Assembly: GCF_963675165.1 (NCBI RefSeq)
Contig: NC_087384.1
Location: forward strand, 6,699,682-6,763,681
DNA from: Halichondria panicea
Taxonomy: Eukaryota > Porifera > Demospongiae > Suberitida > Halichondriidae
Direction of reading: 5' to 3'
DNA length: 64,000 nt
Shown: one piece after another, positions 23,063 through 34,868 of the stretch
How positions within the stretch are numbered: the stretch's first letter is position 1
Layout: every line of letters begins with the position of its first letter
Position numbers and translations under genes: made by a program
The notes under the pieces: model-generated
Told to the model about the DNA's origin: nothing
The model's input: the letters and a program-made list of their open reading frames with translations, nothing else
Databases searched by the model: none

Positions 23063-25800
23063 ATGGCTACAAGATATAGCCAGCTCAATATTGATATTGA
23101 TACTCTGAAGCAGAAGACTGGGGTAACAGACACCCAGCTAGACCAAAGAATTGAGCAGGAACAATTGTGGAGCCTGGCTGGTTTACTTGGCAGCTATAAA
23201 AAGTTTGTTAGAAGCTCAGGGTTTGATCTCAATAATGCTGATATAGAGGATCTGAAGGAATGTGCCTCCAAGCATGGCAATCAACAAGCCATGTATGAAG
23301 CTTTAATGAAATGGGGAAAATTCATTCGTGACTTCACTTATCGGTCGTTGTTGGAGATTTTGATTGGTCTTCGTGAAGGAGCTTTGGCTGACCAAGTGTG
23401 TAGGACTTGTGAGTTACTTTATAAATAGCTACAATCTGTGTTTTCATCATTTCTTGTGCTCCAGTCATCCAGACACAAGCCAGTGAGCCAAATAAAGAAG
23501 ACGCTGTGTCCTTGTCACCTGCACCAGGTTAATAGCTCAGTATAGTATGTATTCAAGTAATTTTCCTTGTACCATAGATAGAAAATCACTTCTGACAGTG
23601 CCACCAATTCATGACGTACTTCAACCGAATTTGGGGACAGGTAATCTTTTAACGTAGTTGTGATGTGGTAACGTACATACATTTCATTAGGCACTACAAC
23701 TGCTGACCACATAGACAAATTTGAGACGAGGTTTATAGATCTACGAAAGATGGCTCTCAAAGAAATAACTGAGAAACGAATACCTGTGACTGAGTTCCGC
23801 CAAACACTCATGATAATGCCAAGCTCCATCAAAAATGAAAACAAAGATTTTATCAAATCAAACTATTCCTTGTTTAAAGAAGCTAAATCGATTGAAAGCA
23901 TATTTTTGGAGATCAATTTCTACCTAAGCTTTATTGATTTCAGCCTTCTTGAGCATATCATAGAGCAATTTGGCACTTGACCATCTTCCAAGAAATTCTG
24001 ATGCTCCTGCTGGTTACTGTCGTTTAACATTGAAATTAGATTTTGATGTTCACACTGCAACTCTTGAAGATGTAGACACATACAGGAAACGTTTCGCTAG
24101 TGAATTCTTGCTCTCCCAGCTAGCCCTTTCTTTGTTTGACCTCCAGGAGAGCTCACTACTGGTTACATGGATAGTGCCTGCTGCTGTAGGAGCAATGATC
24201 AGTGACCAAGTGCACAAGACAACAGCTTCCTTCTTTTTAAGCAACGGTATTCTCAAGCTATCACTTGAAGGAGAATGTCTCTACCCAATGGTAAAGGTAT
24301 GTGTTTAATTCTGCTCCTTAATTCAATGATTGTTTTCCTCTATACAGGTTACATGTAGTCAATCAGATACAAGGGAATCTAGTAGTCCTGCGATTGAAGC
24401 TGGAGCTGGTTTTACCCCTCTTGTACCACATCAAAATGAAATGAAAGGAATAATCGACCTCGGACCTAATCATCGTGGACTGGCTATTGTTGTACCATAT
24501 TTTGATTCGTTATTGAACATAACGAACATTCTCAGGGAGACTTTGAGATTTACTGTTTACGAGCCTCAAGATAAAACATCACTAAAGTCATACATGCAAG
24601 CTGTAGATCTGGAGCTGAAACACCATCCCATAATAGTGGTGGTATCTGGACATGGGGGGAGGGGTAATCTTCTACGCACTGATATTGGTGTCATCGACAT
24701 CAAGGAAGATATTATGGCACCACTATTCCCTCCTATTGCCACACACCTTGCTGACAACCCAAAGATATTCCTGTTTATTGGCTCTTCTGAATGCCTTTCC
24801 TTTGTCGAAGTTGATACAATCTGGGACAACTGCATTTTTTGTTTTATTACATGTAATGATGAGATACGGATGACAGACATCGTACATGAAGAACTGGTAT
24901 CCCCTTCTATGTCCGTACAAGAGATCTTCACTTCAATTAGCGACATCCTTCAACCCGCTGCTACAATAACTGTGATCAACCATCTCAAGGAGCCAGTTTA
25001 CTTATATCCTGATGGATCTGACAGATTAGCCTATTTTGATTTATCCTCATTTGTCTCACTCCCACCACTCCATCGAAGGCTACTACAAGGTATAGTCAGG
25101 GTTCTATCTAGTGGGGGGGGGGGCCGGGGGGAAGCTTCCCCCCCAAACTATCCATTTTCCCCCCAAACCTTCCAGCTTCCCCCCCAAACCTTCCAGCTTC
25201 CCCCCCAAACCTTCCAGCTTCCCCCCCAAACCTTCCAGCTTCCCCCCCAAACCTTCCAGCTTCCCCCCTGGTACCTTCTTGCACTTACACTGTACTAATA
25301 CCATAGATACTATATTCCTATAGTATCTATGGGTATTATACTGCACTATACTATAATAGAATAATGCTTTAATAATTATACACATCTGTGAACCTCTATT
25401 TGTGCACCTCAAATTTTTAAGTAAAAGACCTTATTTGGTTCAAATTGCGTCTCTGGCCATCTAGAATAAAAAATTTTCCAGGGGAGGACCCCTGGACCCC
25501 CCTTTCAGCCTATGGCTCGTGCTTTGCACTCGCCGTAGGCTTCCCCCCACAAAATATTCCCCCCCCCAAAATATTTCTTCTAGATAGAACCCTGATATAA
25601 TAGTCATAATTATGTCTATAATGTATTCACACACTTCACTCCCCACATTAGAATCATCCGAGGAGTCCGATAGTGAATCACATCTAATCAATCGACGTTA
25701 CTGGTCTGGAGCCTGATACTGAACGTCTACAGGTACAACCAATCAAGAAAGCTGATACTGAGCTATTGCTAAATTCTTCAACATCAAAGTGCATTATAAT
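23063..25800 (+). pseudogene. C4: Death-domain/pseudocaspase copy, frameshifted in the middle domain, MITE in last intron
   Basis: Exons: 23063-23408, 23465-23527, 23578-23640, 23691-24296, 24347-25089, 25652 to about 25710. An 80-nt deletion in exon 4 at about 23973 (EQFG then T and a stop) removes the 'SDSLKRDMSSY' helix and breaks the frame. The caspase-like exon is fully open and keeps SGHGGRG. At the Cys position it has Ser (KIFLFIGSSEC), with a Cys three residues further on. The last intron holds a 498-bp MITE. Exon 6 has lost 8 nt relative to C9 and ends early. It pairs with C9 as a segmental duplicate. Confidence 0.8.
25097..25594. mobile_element. hAT-like MITE in C4 intron 5
   Basis: A perfect 15-bp terminal inverted repeat CAGGGTTCTATCTAG bounds 498 bp of non-coding sequence. 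Inside is a run of 20-bp C-rich repeats ('cttccagcttccccccc', about 25140-25267). A second copy at 39581-40000 has fewer repeats. A CAGGG start is typical of hAT-type ends (family knowledge). No clean target-site duplication could be read. Confidence 0.8.
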
Positions 25801-25901
25801 TTAATTACTATCCGTATAATTGCAAAACTTAATTTTATGACAACAGCACATGAAATCAAACGATCATAATTATGACAAAATGAGTAATGAAACAGAGCTA
25901 G

Positions 25902-26030
25902 CTACTCAACGCTAGGTTTAGGGTGTGTTGGTCTGTCAGTGAGTAGTATGCCCCGTGTGAACACTAGACTGAGAGCTGCCACCGCCACTGCTGCCAGGTA
26001 CATGTGGTGGGCCGCCACTCCCTTGTCAGA
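25902..26030 (-). other. Orphan TMEM248-like last exon, copy U5
   Basis: Open 129-nt exon. It reads SDKGVAAHHMYL at its start and FTRGILL in the span, changes shared only with U10. Confidence 0.85.
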
Positions 26031-26159
26031 CTGTGTGTGGAGGTGTGTGTGTGCATCTTTGTACATGCTACAATGAATAAAATTATTTATAACAATTATA
26101 TTTCCACAGGAATGCATGCGGTGGTGTAAAATAAGGGGTGGGTCTTGTAAGTCTACAAG

Positions 26160-28570
26160 ATGGCTACAAGATATAGCCAGCTCAATATTGATATTCATAC
26201 TCTGAAGCAGAAGACTGGGGTAACAGACACCCAGCTAGACCAAAGAATTGAGCAGGAACAATTGATCAGCTTAGCCAGTTTACTTGGCAGCTATGAAAAG
26301 TTTGTCCCAGGATTTAATCTCAATAATTCTGATACAGCGGATCTGAAGGATTGTGCCTTTAGGAGTGGCTATCGACAGGCTATGTATGAAGCTTTGAAGA
26401 AATGGGACAACAAAATCCTTGACTTCACTTATCGGTCGTTGTTGGAAATTTTGATTAGTCTTTGTGAAGGAGCTTTGGCTGACCAAGTGTGTAGGACTTG
26501 TGAGTTACTTTATAAATAGCTAATCTGTGTTTTCATCATTTCTTGTGCTTCAGTCATCCAGACACAAACCAGTGAGCTGAATAAAGAAGACGCTGTGTCC
26601 TTGTCACCTGCACCAGGTTAGTAGCTCTTATTATCCAGCACTTTATATTTATATTTCCGATACTATAGGTCGATCACCTCTGACAGAGCCACCAATTCTT
26701 GATCCAATTGAACCAAATTTGTTGGCAACAGGTAATCTTTTAACGTACATGTAGTTTTGACATGATAAGTCATGTCCATTTCATTTTATTAGGCACTGCA
26801 ACTGCTGACTGCATACAACAATTTGAGACGAGATTTATGGTTCTACAAAAGATAGCTCTTAAAGAAATAACTGAGAAGCGAATACCTGTGACTGAGTTCC
26901 GCCAAGCACTCATGATAATGCCAAGCTCCATCAAAAGTGAACACAAAGTTTTTATCTTATCAAAACATTCCTTGTTTGAAAAAGCAGAATCGATCGAAAG
27001 CATATGTGTGCATCTCAGTTTCCTACCTAAGCTTTATTGATTTCAGCCTTCTTGAGCATATCATAGAGCAATTTTGTAGTGATAGTCTGAAACGAGACAT
27101 GAGCAGCTATGCAAAAGACATGAGACAGTTCAGAATGAACACCCCCGTTAGCGAAGCACTTGACCATCTACCGAGAAATTCAGATCCTCCTGCTGGTTAC
27201 TCTCGTCTAAAAGCGAAATTAGATTTTGATGTTAAAACTGCAACTCTTGAAGATGTAGACACGTACAGGAAACGTTTTGCTAGTGATTTCGCACTCTCCC
27301 AGCTAGCTCTTTCTTTGTTTGACCTCCAGGAGAGCTCACTACTGGTTACATGGCTAGTCCCTGCTGCTGTAGGAGCAGTGATCAGTGACCAAGTGCAGAA
27401 GAAAAGTTCTTCTTTCTTTTTAAGCAACAATATTCTCAAGCTCTCACTTGAAGGAGAATGTCTCTACCCTTTCATGCCGATGGTAAAGGTAAGTGTTTAA
27501 TTCTGCCCCTAATCCGATGAATTTTGTCTCTACAGGTTAGTCAGTCAGGTACAGAGGGATCTGGAGGTGCTATGATTGAAGCTGGAGCTTCGATCACTTG
27601 TAAACCACATCAAAGGATAGCGGAGCGAATCAACCTCAAACCTAATCATCATGGACTGGCTATTGTTGTACCATTCCGTTCGTTGTTGGACCTAAGGGCT
27701 GTGCTCGCATGGAAATTGAGATTTGCTGTTTACGAGCCTCAAGATGAACCATCCCTAACGTCATCCATGCAAGCTGTAGATCTGGAGCTGAAACACCATC
27801 CCATAATAGTGGTGGTATCTGGACTTAGAGAGGGTAATCATTTATACACTGATATTGGTGACTTCGACATCAAGGAAGATATTATGGCACCACTATTCCC
27901 TCCTATTGCCACACACCTTGCTGACAAACCAAAGATATTCCTATTTGTTGTCAATTCCAACTCCTCTGAACGCCATGCTCCTCTGCATTTCGTTGAAGCA
28001 ATCTGGGAAAACTACATTATTGGTTATATTGGATGTGATTATCTGCGGAGGGCGGGAGACATCGTAGAGAAATCTCCTTCTATGTCCGTGCAAAACATCT
28101 TCACTTCAATTAGCCACAAGCTTCAATCCCTCCATGATGTGCTGAGGGTGGCAGACATCGTAGAGGACGAACTGGCACACCCTTCTATGTCCGTGCAAGA
28201 GATCTTCACTTCAATTAGCGACAAACTTCCACCCCATGCTACCATGACTGTAATCGACCGTCTCAAGGAGCCAGTTTACTTGCATCCTTGTGGATCTGAG
28301 TTAATGGAAACTCACAGCAGAACACAAGGTATAGTCGACTACATGTCTATAATGTATTCACACACTTCACGTCATGCCTCACTCCCCACATTAGAATCAA
28401 CCGAGGAGTCCGGTTTTCTGTCACGTGTACGTCAACTATCAATCGCTGCCAAGGAGCCTGATACTGAATCACATCTACTGGAACAACCAATCAAGAAGCT
28501 CGAAACTGAACTCTCACCAAAGCAATCGAAGGGAGTCCCCAAACAAGCTGAGTCGAGTGATGAACTCTAA
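26160..28570 (+). pseudogene. C5: Death-domain/pseudocaspase copy with a single-base frameshift in exon 4
   Basis: Exons: 26160-26499, 26554-26616, 26669-26731, 26793-27488, 27535-28328, 28395-28570. One extra base at about 27021 (HLSFLPKLY then stop, against HLSFYLSF in C10) truncates the middle domain. It is the only clear lesion, so a sequencing or assembly error cannot be excluded. The Death domain is the shorter EKFVPGFNLNNSD type. The His loop is SGLREG and the Cys loop is KIFLFVVNSN (both residues lost). The p10-like part is tandemly duplicated (VQNIFTSIS, then VQEIFTSIS). Intron 5 is 66 nt, open and in phase, so retention would still give a protein. Confidence 0.8.
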
Positions 28571-29070
28571 AAGACTAATTAATAGTGCTCACCTCATACA
28601 AGTATGAGTCTTTATATTGTTTGTACACATTAATTTGTATTTAATATTGCAATTATTATTATGCCTCGAGGCGTAGATCTTTTTCTTGAGGGCGTGGTAA
28701 GCCACATAACACTCCTCACATACAATAGATAACAATATGCATGTACAAAGAGTCTTTTCTTCTGTTATATGATATAGTTACACTGAACCCAACATCTTAA
28801 TTGGCAGAACCAATTTTCAATCCTCACAAAACACTACAATAATAATAATAGATATTTTTAATAGGTGCATGTAAACAAGTTTTTTCTTCTCGTGAGTTTA
28901 TATAGATAAGCTAACTTCAATGTGAAATTCATTATAGAAACTTATTCCCTCTACTATAGCACTCTAGAGCGAAAGCATAACATGGCGAGAGGCATTAGCA
29001 CAGTGCAGCTTGCAACACTCGTTATAGACAGCAGCAGACAGTGACAAAATGACTAATGAAACAGAGCTAG
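28570..29070. repeat. Long spacer type B after C5
   Basis: Block at about 28660-29030, nearly identical to that after C1, with 'atgcctcgaggcg' at the left and 'gcgagaggcattag' near the right. No gene is seen. Confidence 0.6.
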
Positions 29071-29203
29071 CTACTCAACGTTTGGTTTAGAGTGTGTTGG
29101 TCTGCCAGTGAGTAGTAGATATGCCCAGTGTGAACACTAGACTGAGAGCTGCCACCGCCACTGCTGCCAGGTACATGTGGTGGGCCGCCACTGTCTTGTC
29201 AGG
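29071..29203 (-). other. Orphan TMEM248-like last exon, copy U6 (damaged)
   Basis: A 4-nt insertion shifts the frame, and the CACACAG acceptor next to the TGACAAG start is deleted. This copy cannot serve as a splice-in last exon. Confidence 0.75.
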
Positions 29204-29339
29204 AGGTGTGTGTGCATCTTTGTACTACTTCATTGCTTCACTAATTTGTTTCCAATGAATAACATTATTTATAACAATATTTCCACAGGAATGCATGGGG
29301 AGGTGCAAAATAAGGGGTGGGTCTTGTAGAGTCTACAAG

Positions 29340-31604
29340 ATGGCTACAAGATATAGCCAGCTCAATATTGATATTGATACTCTGAAGCAGAAGACTGGGG
29401 TAACAGACACCCAGCTAGACCAAAGAATTGAGCAGGAACAATTGATGAGCTTAGCCAGTTTACTTGGCAGTTATGAAAAGTTTGTCCCAGGATTTAATCT
29501 CAATAATTCTGATACAGCGGATCTGAAGGATTGTGCCTTTAGGAATGGCTATCGACAGGCCATGTATGAAGCTCTGAAGAAATGGGAAAACATAATCCTT
29601 GACTTTACTTATCGGTCGTTGTTGGAGATTTTTATTAGTCTTCGTGAAGGAGCTTTGGCTGACCAAGTGTGTAGGACTTGTGAGTTACTTTATAAATAGC
29701 TATATCTGTGTTTTCATCATTTCTTGTGCTCCAGTCATCCAGACACAAACCAGTGAGCTGAATAAAGAAGACGCTGTGTCCTTGTCACCTGCACCAGGTT
29801 AGTAGCTCAGATGGAGTTATCAAGCTGGTTATTAATTTTGTCTCTCGTACTATAGGTCGGACACGGCCACCGATTCGTGACACAGTGAAACCAAATCCCT
29901 TGGTGACAGGTAGGCGACAGGTAATTGTTTACATTCACAAACATGCTATGTTGTATTAGGCACTAGAACTGCTGACCGAATAAAAAGATTTGAGACGCAG
30001 TTTATTAATCTACGAAAGAGAGCTCTCAAAGAGTAACTGAGAATGGAGTAACTGTGACTGAGTTTCGCCAAACACTCATGACGTTACCAAGCCCTATCAC
30101 AAGTGAAAACGAAGATTTCATCAAATCAAAATATCCTTTGTTTGAAGACGCTAAATCGGTCGAAAGCATCTTTGTGCATCTCAATTTCTACTTGAGCTTT
30201 ATCGATTTCAGCCTTCTTGAGCATATCATAGAGCAATTTGGTAGTGATAGTCTGAAACGAGACATGAGCAGCTATGCAGAAGACATGGGACACTTCAGAA
30301 TGAACACCCCCGTTAGCGAAGCACTTGACCATCTACCGAGAAATTCAGATCCTCCTGCTGGTTACTCTCGTCTAAAAGCGAAATTAAATTTTGATGTTAA
30401 AACTGCAACTCTTGAAGATGTAGACACGTACAGGAAACGTTTTGCTAGTGATTTCTTGCTCTCCCAGCTAGCCCTTTCTTTGTTTGAGCTCCAGGAGAGC
30501 TCACTACTGGTTACATGGCTAGTTCCTGCTGCTGTAGGAGCAATGATCAGTGATCAAGTGCAGAAGAAAAGTTCTTCTTTCTTTTTAAGCAACAATATTC
30601 TCAAGCTATCACTCGAAGGAGAATGTCTCTACCCTTTCATGCCGATGGTAAAGGTAAGTGTTTAATTCTGCCCCTAATCCGATGAATTTTGTCTCTACAG
30701 GTTAGTCAGTCAGGTACAGAGGGATCTGGTGGTGCTACGATTGAAGCTGGAGCTTCGATCACTCGTAAACCACATCAAAGGATAGCGGAGCGAATTAACC
30801 TCAAACCTAATCATCGTGGACTGGCTATTGTTGTACCATGCCGTTCGTTGTTGTACCTAACGGACGTGCTCAAGAGGGCATGGAGATTTGATATTTACGA
30901 GCCTCAAGATAAACCATCCCTAAAGTCATACATGCAAGCTGTAGATCTGGAGCTGAAACACCATCCCATAATAGTGGTGGTATCTGGAATCAGAAGGGAT
31001 AATCTTCTACTCACTGATATTGGTGACATCAACATCAAGGAAGATATTATGGCACCACTATTCCCTCCTATTGCCACACACCTTGCTGACAACCCAAAGA
31101 TATTCCTATTTGTTGTCAGATCCTACTCTTTTGAACACCGTGCTCTACATTTCGTTGAACCAATCTGGGAAAACTGCATTGTTGGTTATATTGCATGTGA
31201 TAATCTCAATGATGTGCTGTGGGTGCCAGACATCTTACGGGACGAACTGGCACACCTTTATATGTCCGTGCAAGAGATCTTCACTTCAATTAGTGAACAG
31301 TTTCCACCCTATGCTACCATGACTGTGATCGATCGTCTCAAGGAGCCAGTCTACTTGCATCCTCGTGGACCTGAGCTAATCATCGGATCACAAGGTATAG
31401 TCACATGTCTATAATGATTCACACACTTCACGTCATGCCTCACTCCCCACATTAGAATCATCCGGGGAGTCCAGTTGTCTATCACATTCAAGTGGACTAT
31501 CAGTCGCTGAACAATCGCATCTACTGGAACAACCAACCAAGAAGCTCAAGACTGAAGTATCACCTGAGTCGAGTGAGAAACTCCAAATTGATGAAGACTT
31601 ATAG
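29340..31604 (+). pseudogene. C6: Death-domain/pseudocaspase copy with a single-base deletion in exon 4
   Basis: Exons: 29340-29679, 29735-29797, 29856-29909, 29960-30653, 30701-31394, 31456-31604. One G is missing at about 30033 compared with C8, giving Lys-Glu-stop early in the middle domain. Everything else is open, so this is a young lesion or an error. Exon 3 resembles only C8 (GRTRPPIRDTVKPN). The His loop is SGIRRDN and the Cys loop is KIFLFVVRSY, so both catalytic residues are lost. The tail (ESSGESSCLSHSS) is shared with C3 and C11. Confidence 0.8.
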
Positions 31605-31754
31605 TGCTCACCTTATTATTATATACAACGCACCTGTATAATCATGTGTAATTCTGTTCGAGCAAATTCTTTATATTTTTTGTACAAATTGCAAGTAATT
31701 ATTGACAACAGCACATGAGATCAAATGACAAAATGACTAATGAAACAGAGCTAG

Positions 31755-31883
31755 CTACTCAACGCTAGGTTTAGGGTCTGTTGGTCTGTCAGTGAGTAGT
31801 ATGCCCAGTGTGAACACTAAACTGAGAGCTGCCACTGCCACTGCTGCCAGGTAGATGTGGTGGGCCGCCACTGTCCTGTCAGT
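31755..31883 (-). other. Orphan TMEM248-like last exon, copy U7
   Basis: Open 129-nt exon starting TDRTVAAHHIYL, with acceptor intact. Confidence 0.83.
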
Positions 31884-32024
31884 CTGTGTGTGGAGCAGGA
31901 GGTGTGTGTGTGCATCTTTGTAAAGCTAATTTGTTTCCAATGAATAAAATTATTTATAACAATATTTCCACAGGAATGCATGTGGAGGTGCAAAATAAGG
32001 GGTGGGTCTTGTAGAGTCTACAAG

Positions 32025-34428
32025 ATGGCTACAAGATATAGCCAGCTCAATATTGATATTGATACTCTGAAGCAGAAGACTGGGGTAACAGACACCCAGC
32101 TAGACCAAACAATTGAGCAGAAACAATTGTGGAGCCTGTCTGGTGTACTTGGCAGCTATAAAAAGTTTGTTAGAAGCTCAGGATTTGATCTCAATAATGC
32201 TGATGTAGAGGATCTGAAGGAATGTGCCTCCAAGCATGGCAATCAACAAGCCATGTATGAAGCTTTAATGAAATGGGGAAAATTCATCCGTGACTTCACT
32301 TATCGGTCGTTGTTGGAGATTTTGATTGGTCTTCGTGAAGGAGCTTTGGCTGACCAAGTGTGTAGGACTTGTGAGTTACTTTATAAATAGCTACAATCTG
32401 TGTTTTCATCATTTCTTGTGCTCCAGTCATCCAGACACAAACCAGTGAGCTAAATAAAGAAGACGCTGTGTCCTTGTCACCTGCTCCAGGTTAGCAGATC
32501 AGTATGGAGTTAATATCAAGCTCATAGATATTGTTTCCGATACTATAGGTCGATCACCTCTGACAGAGTCACCAATTTGTGACCTAGTTGAACCAAATTC
32601 CGTGGCGACAGGTAATCTTTTAACGTAGTTTTGATATGGTAATCATGTACATTTCATTTTTGTTAGGCACTACAACTGCTGACTGCATACATGAATTTGA
32701 GACGAGGTTTATGGATCTACAAACGAAAACTCTTGGTGAGATTGATGAGAAACGAATAACTGTAACTCAGTTCCGCCGAACGCTCATGATAATGCCAAGC
32801 TCTATCAAAAGTGAAAACAAAGATTTTATCTTATCAAAACATTCCTTGTTTCAAAAAGCAGAGTCTATCGAAGACATCTTTGTTCATCTCAATTTCTACT
32901 TGAGCTTTATTGATTTCAGCCTTCTTGAGCATATCATAGAGCAATTTGGTAGTGATAGTCTGAAACGAGAAATGAGCAGCTATGCAGAAGACATGAGACA
33001 GTTCAGAATGAAAACCCCCGTTAGCGAAGTACTTGGCCATCTTCCGAGAAATTCAGATACTCCTGCTGGTTACTCTCGTCTAACAGTGAAATCAAATTTT
33101 GATGTTCAGGCTGCAACTCTTGAAGACGTAGACACATACAGGAAACGTTTCGCTAGTGATTTCTCACTCTCCCAGCTAGCCCTTTCTTTGTTTGATCTCC
33201 AGGAGAGCTCACTACTGGTTACATGGCTAGTGCCTGCTGCTGTAGGAGCAATGATCAGTGATCAAGTGCAGAAGAAAACAACTTCTTTCTTTTTAAGCAA
33301 CAATATTCTCAGTCTATCACTTGAAGGAAAATGTCTCTACCCTTTCATGCCGATGGTAAAGGTAAGTGTTTAATTCTGCCCCAAATCCCAATGAATTTTG
33401 TCTCTACAGGTTAGTCAGTCAGGTACAGAGGGATCTGGTGGTGCTATGATTGAAGCTGGAGCTTCGATCACTCGTAAACCACATCAAAGGATAGCGGAGC
33501 GAATCAACCTCAAACCTAATCATCATGGACTGGCTATTGTTGTAACAAACCATTCGTTGTTGGACCTAACGGACGTGCTCACGAGGAAATTGAGATTTGA
33601 TATTTACGAGCCTCGAGATAAACTCTCCCTAAAGTCATACATACAAGCTGTAGATCTGGAGCTGAAACACCATCCCATATTAGTGGTGGTACCTGGAGAT
33701 GGATTGTGGGGTAATCATCTATCCACTGAATGTGGCTTCATCGACATCAAGGAAGATATTATGGCACCACTATTCCCTCCTATTGCCACACACCTTGCTG
33801 ACAACCCAAAGATATTCCTATTTGCTGCCTCAAATTCTGAACGCCATGCTCTACATTTCGTTGAAGCAATCTGGGAAAACTACATTGTTGGTTATATTGC
33901 ATGTGGTGATATCCATGATATGCAAAGGGTGGGAGATATCGTAGAGGACGAATTCTCATCTCATTCTAGGGTTAGGGTGCAAAACATCTTCACTTCAATT
34001 AGCCACAAGCTTCAACCCCTCCATGATGTGCTGAGGGTGGCAGACATCGTACGGGACGAACTAGCACACCCTTCTATGTCTGTGCAAGAGATTTTCACTT
34101 CAATTAGTGACCAGCTTCCATCCACTGTTACCATGACCGTGGTCGACTGTCTCAAGGAGCCAGTCTACTTGCATCCTCGTGGATCTGAACTAATGGAAAC
34201 TCACAGCAGATCACAAGGTATAGTCACATGTCTATAATGTATCCACACACTTCACATCATGCCTCACTCCCAACATTAGAATCATCTGAGGAGTCCGATA
34301 CTCTATCACGTTTAGGTGGACTATCAACCGCTGAACAATCGCATCTACTGGAACAACCAACTAAGAAGCTCAAGACTGAAGTATCACCTGAGTCGAGTGA
34401 GAAACTCCAAATTGATGAAGACTTATAG
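32025..34428 (+). CDS. C7: intact Death-domain/pseudocaspase protein, 707 aa (reference copy)
   Basis: Exons: 32025-32370, 32427-32489, 32549-32611, 32667-33361, 33410-34217, 34280-34428; phases agree. Start chosen at MATRYSQ (ACAAGATGG context); an in-frame upstream Met (MWRCKIRGG) exists. Residues about 35-112 form a Death domain (LSGVLGSYKKF, then MKWGKF, then LIGLREGALADQV). About 116-157 is a linker. About 158-389 is the unnamed middle domain (FYLSFIDFSLLEHIIEQFGS). About 427-645 is a caspase-type fold (HHGLAIVV, IDIKEDIMAPLF, NPKIFLF, KEPVYLHP). The His position reads PGDGLW and the Cys position KIFLFAAS, so it should lack protease activity. The p10-like part is duplicated. The tail has KKLKTEVSPESS. 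It probably acts as an intracellular adaptor or decoy in a death or immune pathway (inferred). Confidence 0.82.
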
Positions 34429-34584
34429 TGTTCACCTTATTATTATATACAACGTACCTGTATAATCATGTGTAATTCTGTTTGAGCAAATTCTTTATAT
34501 TTTTTTTACAAATTGCAAGTAATTATTGACAACAGCACATGAGATCAAAAGACAGTGATGAAATGACTAATGAAACAGAGCTAG

Positions 34585-34723
34585 CTACTCAACGCCGCGG
34601 CTAGGTTTAGGTTGTGTTGGTCTGTCAGTGAGTAGTATATATGCTCAGTGTGAACACTAGACTGAGAGTTGCCACTGCCACTGCTGCCAGGTACATGTGG
34701 TGGGCCGCCACTCCCTTGTCAGT
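34585..34723 (-). other. Orphan TMEM248-like last exon, copy U8 (frameshifted)
   Basis: Two insertions (6 nt and 4 nt) shift the distal reading frame. The acceptor and the membrane-span segment remain recognisable. A (GT)n tract lies just beyond it (34735-34757). Confidence 0.75.
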
Positions 34724-34868
34724 CTGTGTGTGGAGGTGTGTGTGTGTGTGTGTGTGCATCTTTGTAAAGCTAATTTGTTTCCAATGAATAAAATTATTTA
34801 TAACAATATTTCCACAGGAATGCATGCGGAGGTGCAAAATAAGGGGGTGGGTCTTGTAGAGTCTACAA

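Noticed and set aside
25104..25412. Pro/Phe-rich or Gly/Leu-rich open frames in the MITE
   Set aside because: Generated by the 20-bp C-rich repeats of a non-coding element. The C4 reading frame that runs into it crosses a good splice donor at 25089.
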